Source of the DNA: Halpernia frigidisoli
Lineage (GTDB): Bacteria > Bacteroidota > Bacteroidia > Flavobacteriales > Weeksellaceae
Reading direction: 5' to 3'
DNA: 64,000 nt
NCBI RefSeq assembly: GCF_900113805.1
Contig: NZ_FOQT01000001.1
Span: 124,001 to 188,000 of the forward strand
The stretch's first letter is position 1. Each line of letters begins with the position of its first letter. Position numbers and translations under genes: made by a program. This document shows, piece by piece, positions 33,831-42,423 of the stretch. The notes under the pieces were generated by a model. It searched no databases. It had not been told where the DNA came from and worked only from the letters and a program-made list of their open reading frames with translations.

Positions 33831-34868
33831 TTAATGTAAAACTTTAATCGAATTGATATTTAAAATTTTAAAAACCAACTCATTTAACAGTGCGTCGTCA
33901 CCAACATTTACAGCGCCTAAACCTTTGCTTTTAAGATCAGTTTCGCGTAGTAGTGAAATGATTCTTGTAGAGTTTCTTAGATTATAATGTCTTGCTGCAA
34001 TTGCCAAAAATCTTATTGCGTAAGGATTGATTCCCGTTTCTGAAGCAATTGTTTGCGGATTTTGTCCCGCCATTGCCTGATACATTATTAAATTTGAAAA
34101 AAAAGTGTAAAGATTTCCCAGTGATAAAACAATCGGATTTAGTTTTACGTTTTTGCCCATATAATGCGCGATTTTTAGAGATTTCGAAGCATTATTTTCT
34201 GATAACGCGTTGATCAGTTCAAACACATTATAATCTTTGGAAATCCCAATATGAAGTTCAACTAATTTTTCATCTAAAACTTCATTTTCTTTTAAAACAA
34301 TTTGAAGTTTTTTCAGTTCATTAGCGATTCTTGACAAATCATCACCGAGGTATTCTGCTAATAAATTTGGGATGTTTGGGGATGTTTTTATTTTTAATTC
34401 TTTGCATTCGTCAGAAATCCATTTTACTAAATTTCCGTCTTTTAGTTTTTCACTAAGAAACAAAAACTGCTTTTTCGCCAATACTTTTCCGAATGCTTTT
34501 CTGCCGTCAATTTTTTTGTTTTTATGACCAAAAACCAAAATCGTACTTTCAACTGGATTTTCTAAATAGGCGAGGATTGGTTTTGTATCATCTTCGCCAC
34601 TTTTTAAATCCTGCGCTTCTTTTACAATAATAACCTGTTTGTCTCCTATCATTGGAAACTGGCGAGCGAGTGAACAAATTTCTGCGTAAGAACTGTCTTT
34701 TCCGTAAACAATTATTTGATTAAAGGCTTTTTCATCTTCTGTGAGAACATCATTTTCCAGAGATTTTACGGCCACATCTATAAAGTAAGATTCTTCCCCG
34801 TGAAAAAAATAAACCGGCAAAAACGCTTTATTTTTAATACTTTTGAGAATTACATTTAAATCTTTCAT
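33831..34868 (-). CDS. holA: DNA polymerase III subunit delta
   Basis: Clamp-loader subunit of 345 residues. FFHGEESYFIDVAVKSLE near the start is the variant Walker-A region, IVKEAQDLK follows, and LAEYLGDDLSRIANELKKLQI with the later ISKDYNVFELINAL and the C-terminal collar helices are typical of HolA. It opens the sliding clamp together with the other clamp-loader subunits. Divergent from the next gene with start codons only 5 bases apart. Confidence 0.92.
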   Translation of the reverse strand: MKDLNVILKSIKNKAFLPVYFFHGEESYFIDVAVKSLENDVLTEDEKAFNQIIVYGKDSSYAEICSLARQFPMIGDKQVIIVKEAQDLKSGEDDTKPILAYLENPVESTILVFGHKNKKIDGRKAFGKVLAKKQFLFLSEKLKDGNLVKWISDECKELKIKTSPNIPNLLAEYLGDDLSRIANELKKLQIVLKENEVLDEKLVELHIGISKDYNVFELINALSENNASKSLKIAHYMGKNVKLNPIVLSLGNLYTFFSNLIMYQAMAGQNPQTIASETGINPYAIRFLAIAARHYNLRNSTRIISLLRETDLKSKGLGAVNVGDDALLNELVFKILNINSIKVLH

Positions 34869-34873
34869 AGACG

Positions 34874-35308
34874 ATGGAACTTCAGAAACTCAACTTTCCG
34901 GCTGATTTTAATTTTGAATTTAAGCAGGACAAAGATAAGTTTTTTATTTATGATGAAGTCCGTAAATCGTGGTATTTGCTTACGCCGGAAGAGTGGGTTC
35001 GGCAACATTGGATTCATCATTTTATCAAACAAAAATCAATATCAGCGTCTGCTATAATTTTAGAGAAAAAACTGGTAATCAATAATTTAACTAAAAGAAT
35101 TGATATTTTAATAACCGAAAAAGCATTACCAAAAATTTTAATAGAATGTAAAGCGCCGCATATTAAATTAACGGAAAAAACCTTTGAACAAACTGCACGT
35201 TACAATTCAATTTTAAAGGCAGAAAAAATTATTTTGAGTAATGGTTTGCAACATATTTCCGTGAAATTTATTGATAATCAATATACTTTTGAAGCGTTTT
35301 CTTTTTGA
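34874..35308 (+). CDS. HSDR_N-like nuclease-fold protein
   Basis: A 144-residue protein resembling the N-terminal domain of type I restriction enzyme R subunits (HSDR_N). KRIDILITEKALPKILIECKAP (about 75-96) has the PD-(D/E)xK order Asp...Glu-Cys-Lys, and LTEKTFEQTARYNSIL contains the conserved Gln-x-x-x-Tyr. No helicase or methylase is nearby, so it is a stand-alone form, as seen next to holA in many Flavobacteriia. It may be a housekeeping DNA-processing nuclease; that is inference. Confidence 0.85.
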   Translation: MELQKLNFPADFNFEFKQDKDKFFIYDEVRKSWYLLTPEEWVRQHWIHHFIKQKSISASAIILEKKLVINNLTKRIDILITEKALPKILIECKAPHIKLTEKTFEQTARYNSILKAEKIILSNGLQHISVKFIDNQYTFEAFSF

Positions 35309-35454
35309 AATCTAAGCAAGAAAAAATTTTTTAATCTAAAGATTTATAGAAATTTTAGATCCACGAAGATGATTTTATTTGAAACAAAGATTTTTGCATT
35401 TTTAATTCAAACAATACCAAATAGAACTTTTTTCAAATAAAAATCAAAAATAAA

Positions 35455-35484
35455 AAATGACCTTACTTTTCAGTAAAGTCATTT
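35455..35484 (-). terminator. Rho-independent terminator
   Basis: AAATGACCTTACT / AGTAAAGTCATTT hairpin with one mismatch and a 4-base loop, followed on the minus strand by TTTTTATTTTT. It follows the DUF2383 gene. Confidence 0.65.
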
Positions 35485-35508
35485 AAAAAAACTTAAAAAA
35501 CTTAATTC

Positions 35509-35952
35509 TTATTTGGCGAAACCTTCCATTGCTCGCAAAGAAAGAAGCGCTTTGTCAGCAGATTCTTTCTGTTTTCTCACCAAACTTTTAACGTCTTCCG
35601 GCAATTCATGGTCGATCAACATTTCACCATATTCATTGGAGAAAGCTTCTTCGCCTCTAATGCATTCGTCGTAAATCGCATTATCTCCATCTGTAAAAGC
35701 GTTTCTTATGGCAAGCCAGGTTCTATGAAGATCGCCTGCGATGCTTGTTCCTTTAATTGGTTCGCCACCATATTTTGCGATCAGCGCTTTTATCTCATGT
35801 CCGAAATCGTAGCGGTTTTTCGCCTGACTTTCAAAATAGGATTTTAAAGATGAATGTTCGGTTTTTTCCGCCGCTTCTTTATAGCCATTTTCTGCATCAT
35901 AATTTTTTGTGATCAAATCATTCAGCAAGCTTATTACTTTTTCATTTTCCAT
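35509..35952 (-). CDS. PA2169/DUF2383-family four-helix-bundle protein
   Basis: A 147-residue ferritin-like helical bundle. NDLITKNYDAENGYKEAAEKTE at the start and YDECIRGEEAFSNEYGEML near 100 are family marks (the ENGY...E and GEE...Y positions are candidate metal ligands). Members are widespread in Bacteroidota and proteobacteria and often linked to stress, but the function is unknown. Monocistronic, with its own terminator. Confidence 0.88.
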   Translation of the reverse strand: MENEKVISLLNDLITKNYDAENGYKEAAEKTEHSSLKSYFESQAKNRYDFGHEIKALIAKYGGEPIKGTSIAGDLHRTWLAIRNAFTDGDNAIYDECIRGEEAFSNEYGEMLIDHELPEDVKSLVRKQKESADKALLSLRAMEGFAK

Positions 35953-36082
35953 AATAGTATATTTTATTTGCTAAATTTTATACATAAAACATTCCATTTT
36001 TGAATAGAATGGTAAGATTTAACACTTATTAACGGTTTGACTATTTAGAGTAAAAATTATTATCTTTAAAAAAAATTAAAAT

Positions 36083-37102
36083 ATGAAGTTAAAAACAGGT
36101 CTGTTGACATTTGGTTTCGTAGCAATGCTTTCCAGTTGCGCTGCTGTCAATTATTCTTATGAGGGAAAAGCTTTTAAAAGTGCTTTTTCTTCTATTAAAA
36201 GTGAAGATTTAAAGAAAAATCTCTACGTGATTGCCGCAGATAATATGGAAGGAAGAGACACAGGAAGTCCCGGACAAAAGCGCGCCGCTGATTATATTAT
36301 CAATTATTATAAAAATTTGAACATCGGTCACCCAACTGAAATGACATCTTATCTACAAACCGTTCCTGCAGATTACATGAATAAAAAAAGCAGGGGTGAA
36401 ACTTTTAATGATTCAGCTAATATTCTGGCTTTCATAAAAGGTTCAGAAAAACCTGAAGAAATCATTGTTGTTTCTGCACATTACGATCACGTTGGTACAA
36501 AAAACGGCGTAGTTTACAACGGGGCGGATGATGACGGAAGTGGAACTGTGGGTGTGATGGAGATTGCCGAAGCATTTAATAAAGCCGCAAAAGAAGGTCA
36601 CGGACCAAAGCGTTCTGTTCTTTTTTTACATGTGACGGGTGAAGAGCACGGTTTGTTTGGATCGGCCTATTATTCTGATAATCCAATTTTTCCTTTGGCA
36701 AATACCGTTGCAGATTTAAATATTGATATGATCGGCCGCGACGATGCTGAGAACAGAGGTCAGGATTATGTTTATGTAATTGGTTCCGAGATGCTTTCAA
36801 AAGAATTGAAAACAATAAATGAGACGGCTAATGCGCAAACCAATCAATTGAAATTAAATTATAAATATGATGATCCAAAAGATCCGCAGCGTTTATATTA
36901 CCGAAGTGACCATTATAACTTTGCTAAAAAAGGAATTCCTGTCGCATTTTTCTTTGATGGCATTCATGAGGATTATCATAAACCAACAGACGATCCGGAA
37001 AAAATTAATTATGTTTTACTGGCAAAGAGAGCGCAACTAGTTTTTGCAACAGCCTGGGAACTGGCAAACAGAAAGGAAAGAATTGTTGTTGATAAAAAAT
37101 AA
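36083..37102 (+). CDS. M28 family zinc aminopeptidase, lipoprotein
   Basis: A 339-residue protein with a lipoprotein signal (lipobox ...MLSSC, Cys19). The M28 zinc site is complete: VSAHYDHVG (His133), NGADDDGSGT (Asp150 bridging), VTGEEHGLFGS (Glu187/188), NIDMIGRD (Asp215) and PTDDPEKINY with the last His in EDYHKPTD. It should release N-terminal amino acids at the cell surface or in the periplasm. It ends with a terminator and converges with the SDR gene. Confidence 0.93.
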   Translation: MKLKTGLLTFGFVAMLSSCAAVNYSYEGKAFKSAFSSIKSEDLKKNLYVIAADNMEGRDTGSPGQKRAADYIINYYKNLNIGHPTEMTSYLQTVPADYMNKKSRGETFNDSANILAFIKGSEKPEEIIVVSAHYDHVGTKNGVVYNGADDDGSGTVGVMEIAEAFNKAAKEGHGPKRSVLFLHVTGEEHGLFGSAYYSDNPIFPLANTVADLNIDMIGRDDAENRGQDYVYVIGSEMLSKELKTINETANAQTNQLKLNYKYDDPKDPQRLYYRSDHYNFAKKGIPVAFFFDGIHEDYHKPTDDPEKINYVLLAKRAQLVFATAWELANRKERIVVDKK

Positions 37103-37108
37103 AATAAA

Positions 37109-37138
37109 AAGCAGGATTTTTTGATCCTGTTTTTTTTT
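37109..37138 (+). terminator. Rho-independent terminator
   Basis: CAGGAT / ATCCTG stem extended by flanking A-T pairs, then a run of nine Ts, 9 bases after the M28 peptidase stop. Confidence 0.8.
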
Positions 37139-37142
37139 GTGA

Positions 37143-37174
37143 AAAAAAAGACCTGCACTTAGAAGAAGTGCAGG
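37143..37174 (-). terminator. Rho-independent terminator
   Basis: CCTGCACTT / AAGTGCAGG, a perfect 9-base stem with loop of 5, followed on the minus strand by TCTTTTTTTT. It terminates the SDR gene from the other side of the convergent gap. Confidence 0.8.
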
Positions 37175-37213
37175 AACAAACAAAAATTAACACATATAAA
37201 AAACTAAAATAAC

Positions 37214-37909
37214 TTATTTGAGAGTTGAAAAACCACCGTCCACGTGAATAATTTGACCCGTGATCCAGGAGGCTTTTTCTGATAATAAAAAGGCAGCAAT
37301 TTCTGCAATATCTTTTGCTTCGCCCACTTTTTTCAATGGATTATGTTCTGCCTGAGCTGATTTTTTTTCTTCGGTGCTTAAAATTTTTCCTGCTAAAGGT
37401 GTATCTGTTAAAGACGGCGCAATTGCATTGACCCGAATTTTTGGTGCAAATTCTGCCGCTAAAGATTTTGTTAAGCCTTCGATAGCACCTTTTGACATGG
37501 CGACTTGCGAGTGAAAATTAAAACCTGACTGTACGGCAACCGTTGAAAACAAAACGATCGAAGCTGTTCCGCTGACTTTTAATTTTGGTAAAATTTCACG
37601 GATAATTTTGGTTGCGCCAAGAACCTGAAGCTTAAAATCATTTAAAAAATCTTCCTCTGAAAATCTGTGAAAAGGTTTCAAATTAATACTTCCCGGGCAG
37701 TATACCAAACCATGAATTTCTTCCGGTAAAGTTTCGAGATCTAAGCTGTTTTCTAAAACATTTAAATGAATATAACGGACATTATCTAAATTTTCTTCCG
37801 GTTGTGTGTCGTTAAAAGTGGCCGTGATGTTACTTCCTTCAGTTTGAAGAAGTTTAACCAAAGCTTTACCGATTCCTGATGAACCGCCGATTATTAAATA
37901 ATTTCTCAT
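37214..37909 (-). CDS. SDR family oxidoreductase
   Basis: Short-chain dehydrogenase/reductase of 231 residues. NADP-binding IIGGSSGIGKAL (residues 6-17), GLVYCPGSINL in place of the usual NNAG, catalytic Ser in VLFSTVA, the SQVAMSKGAIEGL with Lys (the usual Tyr of YxxxK is Val-Ala-Met here, written as QVAMSK), and ITGQIIHVDGGFSTL at the end. The missing active-site Tyr is notable: the position before xxxK reads Val. A strong 30-base palindrome lies 64-94 bases upstream. Confidence 0.88.
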   Translation of the reverse strand: MRNYLIIGGSSGIGKALVKLLQTEGSNITATFNDTQPEENLDNVRYIHLNVLENSLDLETLPEEIHGLVYCPGSINLKPFHRFSEEDFLNDFKLQVLGATKIIREILPKLKVSGTASIVLFSTVAVQSGFNFHSQVAMSKGAIEGLTKSLAAEFAPKIRVNAIAPSLTDTPLAGKILSTEEKKSAQAEHNPLKKVGEAKDIAEIAAFLLSEKASWITGQIIHVDGGFSTLK

Positions 37910-37950
37910 TTTTGTTTCTAAATGTCGATTGATTTTGACACTGCTAAATT

Positions 37951-38003
37951 AGTAAAAATATTTTATAAATAAAAATATTAAGTAAAATATTTTACTTAAT
38001 ATT
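37951..38003. promoter_or_regulatory. Candidate operator: 30-base perfect palindrome plus degenerate second copy
   Basis: 37974-38003 is a perfect palindrome (half-site AATATTAAGTAAAAT). Its centre AGTAAAATATTTTACT recurs imperfectly as AGTAAAAATATTTTAT at 37951-37966, exactly 30 bases away. Two equally phased palindromic sites upstream of the SDR gene look like a repressor operator. No regulator gene is adjacent. Confidence 0.5.
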
Positions 38004-38046
38004 ATTTGATGATATTATCATAAATTTTTGTTTTAAAAATCAATTT

Positions 38047-38087
38047 AAAAAAAAGTTTACCGGAACTAATTCGGTAAACTTTTTTTT
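38047..38087 (-). terminator. Rho-independent terminator
   Basis: AGTTTACCG / CGGTAAACT stem extended by A-T pairs on both sides, with a T run on the minus strand, 37 bases after the GH3 stop. It terminates the beta-glucosidase gene. Confidence 0.8.
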
Positions 38088-38123
38088 AATTAATATTTAG
38101 AAAATAGGAAAAATGTGATTTTT

Positions 38124-40604
38124 CTATTTGCTTTTTAAGTCAGTAAAAGCAACATCTTCAGCAAAAGCAGGATTTGTCTTTTGAACGATGATCTCTTTCC
38201 CAACGTAAAAATTTGCAGTTTTTTTAATATTTGTGGAAGAAGAACCTACCGAGATTTTGTAATTTCCTGCGTCCGCGATCCAGCTGTTTCTTTTTGAGAT
38301 AAATGAAGCGAGTTGATCGGAATTTAAAGTTAAGGTCAAAGTTTCGCTTTCGCCAGGTTGAAGTAATTTTGTTTTACCAAAAGCTTTTAATTCTTCACTT
38401 GGTTTATCGGTGGATTTGTCTGGCGCTGATAAATACAGTTGTACAACTTCTTTCCCGGCAGTTTTCCCAGTATTTTTCACGGTCACTTTAACTTCCATTT
38501 TTCCTGAAAATTTTGTGCTGCTCAATTTTAAATCAGAATATTCAAAGTTTGTATAAGATAATCCGTAACCAAATTCATAAGCCGGTTTTACTTTAAAGGT
38601 ATTAAAATAGCGGTAACCCACATAAATTCCTTCTTCATAATTGACATCTTTCGGTTTGTTTCCCGGAGGCGTCCCCAGCCAGTTTTTCGCTGAAGGAGTA
38701 TCCTCGTATTTTACGGGGAATGTCATTGTTAAACGACCGGACGGATTTACTTTTCCGGTGAAAATATCTGCTACAGAATTTCCGCCTTCCTGTCCGCCTT
38801 GCCAAGGCAAAATTATCGCGTCCACTTTATCACGCCAGCTAGCAGTTTCTATAACGCCGCCGATATTTAAAATAACAACCACTTTTTTACCTTTTGCATG
38901 AAAAGCTTCCGATACATTATTTATTAAATTAACTTCATCTGGTGCTAGATTAAAATCATCGTCCACGCTTCGGTCTGCATTTTCTCCCGCATTTCGCCCG
39001 ATTGTGATCATCGCCATTTCTGCGACATTAGCTTGTGAAGAAATTACTGCTTTGCTCACTTCCAGTTCAGGAATTCTTTTTGGTATGGCCAAAATACCGT
39101 CTTTTTTCATACGTGCAGCTTCGATTGCACCTTGTTCATCAACATATGGTTTGTAAAGAGATTCTAGATTTTTATCAATTGAGAAGCCAGAATTTGTTAA
39201 GCCGTCAATTAGAGAAACTGTGTATGCCTGATTTACTTTTCCGCTACCACTTCCGCCAGAAATAAAATTGTAAGAAGTGATACCAAAAACCGCTAATGGA
39301 TTTTTTTTAGAGTTATAAGGAAGTGTGTTTTTGTCATTTTTTAAAAGTATTGTGCCTTCTGCTGCAGCTTCTCTGGTAATTTTTGCATTTTCCTTTAAAT
39401 CTGGTTTGTTTGAATATTTGTATTTATTCATCACCGGTGATTTTAAAATTAAAGCTAAAATTCTGCTCACATCTAGATCTACAATTTCTTTGGAAAGTTT
39501 ACCATTTTTCATGTTTTCCAGAATTGCCGCTTTTTGATTGGGCATTCCGGGCATAAGAAGATCATTTCCTGCGACAAGTTGTTTTGTGACGTCACTTGTT
39601 GCATCTTTTTTAAAAGCTGAATTTTCACCAGAAAAATCACTGTAACCGCCAAACCAGTCGCTCATTACCAGACCTTTAAATCCCCATTCATTACGCAAAA
39701 TTGTAGTGAGCAGATCTTTTCTGGCAGAAGTATAAGTGCCGTTAACTAAATTATAAGAGGACATTACGGTCCAGGGTTGTGATTCTTTTACGGCAATTTC
39801 AAAACTTTTTAGATAAATTTCTCTTAATGCGCGTTCGCTGATGTGCTCATTGACATCCATTCTGTTGCGCTCCTGATTATTTGCCACAAAATGTTTGATG
39901 GATGTTCCGACGCCGTTTGATTGCACGCCGTTTACCATTGCCGCCGCAATTTTGCCTGATAAAAGTGGATCTTCAGAGTAATATTCAAAATTTCTACCGC
40001 ACAAAGGATTTCGGTGGATATTCATTGCCGGACTAAGTAAAACGTCAATGCCATATTCTTTTACTTCATTTCCCATCGCTTTTCCAACATTTTTGATGAG
40101 GTTTTCGTTCCAGGTTGAAGCAAGACAAGTTCCTACAGGAAATGCTGTTGTGTAATAAGTGTTTTTATCATCGGGTCTTGTAGGATTTATTCTTACGCCC
40201 GCAGGTCCGTCAGAAACAATAACTGCTGGAATACCGAGGCGTTTAATAGGATTTGTTCCGCCCGCAGCGCCTGGAACTTTACTTTTGTCTTGTGATGGAT
40301 CAAATGCTGTTGCGCCCGTACTAAAACCGGGAATTCCGCTTCCGATGAGAAGTGAGGCTTTTTCATCATCTGTCATTTTACTAAGTATATCTTTTATTCG
40401 GTCTTCAATTGGAAGACGATAATCTTCAAATTTATCTAATTTTCCGTTTCTGTTTAGATCAGAAAATTTTAATCCACCTACTTTAATTATAGGGTCATTG
40501 GTTAGAAAACCCTTAATAGGATTGGCTTTCAGGGAAGAACCGGAAATAATCAGCGCAGTAAAAAGTGAGGCTTTAGCTGTTTTTTGTAGAGAATGTTTAA
40601 TCAT
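38124..40604 (-). CDS. Glycoside hydrolase family 3 beta-glucosidase
   Basis: An 826-residue secreted enzyme that removes terminal beta-linked glucose or related sugars. Signal peptide about 1-26, a calcium-type DLNRNGKLDKFEDYR stretch near 49, the GH3 barrel with VSDGPAGVR, SIKHFVANNQE and the nucleophile Asp316 in VMSDWFGGY, then the alpha/beta sandwich and a C-terminal fibronectin-like domain (PSEELKAFGKTKLLQPGE). I use the ATG at 40604 because 17 extra upstream residues (TTG-like start) would precede the signal peptide. Divergent from a NUDIX-winged-helix regulator. Confidence 0.94.
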   Translation of the reverse strand: MIKHSLQKTAKASLFTALIISGSSLKANPIKGFLTNDPIIKVGGLKFSDLNRNGKLDKFEDYRLPIEDRIKDILSKMTDDEKASLLIGSGIPGFSTGATAFDPSQDKSKVPGAAGGTNPIKRLGIPAVIVSDGPAGVRINPTRPDDKNTYYTTAFPVGTCLASTWNENLIKNVGKAMGNEVKEYGIDVLLSPAMNIHRNPLCGRNFEYYSEDPLLSGKIAAAMVNGVQSNGVGTSIKHFVANNQERNRMDVNEHISERALREIYLKSFEIAVKESQPWTVMSSYNLVNGTYTSARKDLLTTILRNEWGFKGLVMSDWFGGYSDFSGENSAFKKDATSDVTKQLVAGNDLLMPGMPNQKAAILENMKNGKLSKEIVDLDVSRILALILKSPVMNKYKYSNKPDLKENAKITREAAAEGTILLKNDKNTLPYNSKKNPLAVFGITSYNFISGGSGSGKVNQAYTVSLIDGLTNSGFSIDKNLESLYKPYVDEQGAIEAARMKKDGILAIPKRIPELEVSKAVISSQANVAEMAMITIGRNAGENADRSVDDDFNLAPDEVNLINNVSEAFHAKGKKVVVILNIGGVIETASWRDKVDAIILPWQGGQEGGNSVADIFTGKVNPSGRLTMTFPVKYEDTPSAKNWLGTPPGNKPKDVNYEEGIYVGYRYFNTFKVKPAYEFGYGLSYTNFEYSDLKLSSTKFSGKMEVKVTVKNTGKTAGKEVVQLYLSAPDKSTDKPSEELKAFGKTKLLQPGESETLTLTLNSDQLASFISKRNSWIADAGNYKISVGSSSTNIKKTANFYVGKEIIVQKTNPAFAEDVAFTDLKSK

Positions 40605-40634
40605 ATAAATAGTTTTTATAGTTTTAAAATAAAT

Positions 40635-40657
40635 TATTGCTTCAATATGAAGCAATA
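40635..40657. promoter_or_regulatory. Candidate operator in the GH3/NUDIX-regulator intergenic region
   Basis: TATTGCTTCA, a 3-base spacer, TGAAGCAATA: a 10-base inverted repeat 31 bases before the GH3 ATG. A second palindrome (TTAAAATAATTATTTTAA, 40743-40760) lies closer to the divergent regulator, but its A/T composition makes chance more likely. The first is the better operator candidate for the neighbouring NUDIX-winged-helix protein. Confidence 0.45.
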
Positions 40658-40845
40658 TTAATTAATTATATTTAAATTGCAAAATATTTTTACAGATAAT
40701 TTTATAAAATTTCATTTTCCATTAAAAATGTATAATTTATTTTTAAAATAATTATTTTAAGTTTAATGATTGTAAAATAATGTTGTAAAATATTGAATAT
40801 GATAATTTTAGCAAATTCAAATGTTTTTAATTATATTTTTGCAAA

Positions 40846-41592
40846 ATGGACTTTAGAAATAAAATAGCTAATATATCTGCAAATTCCTGGGAAATCTATT
40901 TGCCAAATCTTTCTATAGATTGCATTGTCTTTGGATTTCATGAAAATGAGCTGAAAGTTTTGGTAGTAAAAATTTTGGATGATGAAATCTGGGCATTACC
41001 GGGAGGTTATATATTAAAAGATGAAAATTTAATAGATGCTGCTAATAGAATCCTGAAAGACAGAACCGGCGCGGAAAATGTCTACTTACAACAATTTCGA
41101 GTTTTTGGGGATATTAATAGATCGGAAGGTTTTTTTCAAGATTATGCGGATGATTTGTGGAATAAACAGCGTTTTGTTTCAGTTGGTTTTTATGCTTTGG
41201 TAGATTACACAAAAGTTAATTTAGTAGTGGATGAATTTTCAATTAAATGCGAATGGAAATCAATTGATGATCTGCCGGAACTAATGATGGACCACAATTT
41301 TATTTTTGAAAAAGCACTTGCCACTTTAAGAAAACAATTGATCCATAAACCGATTGGCTACAATTTATTGCCCGAAAAATTTACCATGCCCGAACTTCAA
41401 AAACTTTATGAAATTATCTTATCTAAAAAACTTAATCGGGGAAATTTCTACAGAAAAATGTTGCGCTACAATATTTTAACTAAATTAGAAGAAACCCGAA
41501 AAGGTGGCGCGCACAAAGCACCGGATTTATATATCTTTAATCAAGAAAATTACCAACTGGCGCTAAAAAATGGTTTTAATGAAGGTTGGTAA
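40846..41592 (+). CDS. NUDIX-domain transcriptional regulator (NrtR/AraR type)
   Basis: A 248-residue protein. The N-terminal NUDIX domain (about 20-155) has IWALPGGYILKDENLIDAANRILKDRTGA at about 48-76, where the NUDIX box is degenerate (DAANRILKDRTG in place of REXXEE), so hydrolysis is probably lost and the domain senses a ligand. The C-terminal part (about 165-248) has FTMPELQKLYEIIL and NFYRKMLRYNILTKL, the winged helix. Members of this family in Bacteroidota control sugar catabolic genes; here the divergent GH3 beta-glucosidase is the obvious target. Confidence 0.88.
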   Translation: MDFRNKIANISANSWEIYLPNLSIDCIVFGFHENELKVLVVKILDDEIWALPGGYILKDENLIDAANRILKDRTGAENVYLQQFRVFGDINRSEGFFQDYADDLWNKQRFVSVGFYALVDYTKVNLVVDEFSIKCEWKSIDDLPELMMDHNFIFEKALATLRKQLIHKPIGYNLLPEKFTMPELQKLYEIILSKKLNRGNFYRKMLRYNILTKLEETRKGGAHKAPDLYIFNQENYQLALKNGFNEGW

Positions 41593-41826
41593 AGAACAAA
41601 ACTGAAAAAACTCTTCATATCAGAAAAGCATAAAAATCAAATTATCTTAAAAAAGTGCTTTCAACTTCTGCATTTTTTGATTTTCGGAAAATTTTTATAC
41701 GCTAATTAAAAACAGTAAATTTCATTTAATATAATAGGTTTCATTCATTTAAAATTTATTACAACAAAATCTGAAAGACACAAAATCTCGTAAATCTAAA
41801 CAGTATAACTAATTAAAAAAAACATC

Positions 41827-42366
41827 ATGTTAAATAAAACAAGTCATTATTTACTCATACTTTTAGCTTTTTTTACTTTAAGCTGTAATAAAGCCCAAAG
41901 TAAAGGAGCAAAAAGCAGTTCGAAAACGACGCAAGTTGCAAAATCAAATTATCCAATGAAATTGTCTGATGCCGAATGGAAGGCAAGGTTGACACCAAAT
42001 CAATATACAGTCCTGCGCGAACAAGGGACAGAAATGGCATTTACAGGAAAGTTGGACCATTTTTATAAAAAAGGAACTTATTATTCGGCAGCTTCTTTGC
42101 AACCGGTTTTTAGTTCCGAAACCAAATTTGATTCCGGAACAGGATGGCCAAGTTTTTATCAGCCGATATCAAGTGATGCGATCAAAATCATAACTGATAA
42201 CAGCGATGGAATGACGAGAAGTGAAGTGGTAGACAGCAAAAGCGGTTCTCATTTAGGTCACGTTTTTGATGACGGACCGGAACCAACTGGTCAAAGATTT
42301 TGTATGAATTCAGCAGCACTCATTTTTGTTCCAGAAGGTGGTAAAGCACCAACTGCTTCAAAATAA
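41827..42366 (+). CDS. msrB: Peptide-methionine (R)-S-oxide reductase, lipoprotein form
   Basis: A 179-residue protein with a lipobox (FFTLSC, Cys20). The SelR fold is clear: [41 protein letters not shown], with the catalytic Cys159. All four zinc cysteines of classical MsrB are replaced (Ser87/Ser90 in [11 protein letters not shown], Asp136/Ser139 in DSKSGSHLG) and the usual resolving Cys of SGCGW is Thr105. This points to a zinc-free MsrB that is regenerated differently, anchored in the periplasm or outer membrane to repair oxidised methionines. Single gene with its own terminator. Confidence 0.92.
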   Translation: MLNKTSHYLLILLAFFTLSCNKAQSKGAKSSSKTTQVAKSNYPMKLSDAEWKARLTPNQYTVLREQGTEMAFTGKLDHFYKKGTYYSAASLQPVFSSETKFDSGTGWPSFYQPISSDAIKIITDNSDGMTRSEVVDSKSGSHLGHVFDDGPEPTGQRFCMNSAALIFVPEGGKAPTASK

Positions 42367-42385
42367 TTATATTAAGTTTTTCATT

Positions 42386-42421
42386 AAAAGTTGAGCAGAT
42401 TTATTTCGCTCAACTTTTTTA
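42386..42421 (+). terminator. msrB: Rho-independent terminator
   Basis: AGTTGAGC / GCTCAACT stem with flanking A-T pairs, loop of 11 and a run of seven Ts, 20 bases after msrB. It may also serve the convergent 42424 gene from the other side. Confidence 0.8.
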
Positions 42422-42423
42422 TT

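Noticed and set aside
40605-40655. Longer GH3 start
   Set aside because: It would put 17 residues before a signal peptide; the ATG at 40604 is directly followed by it.
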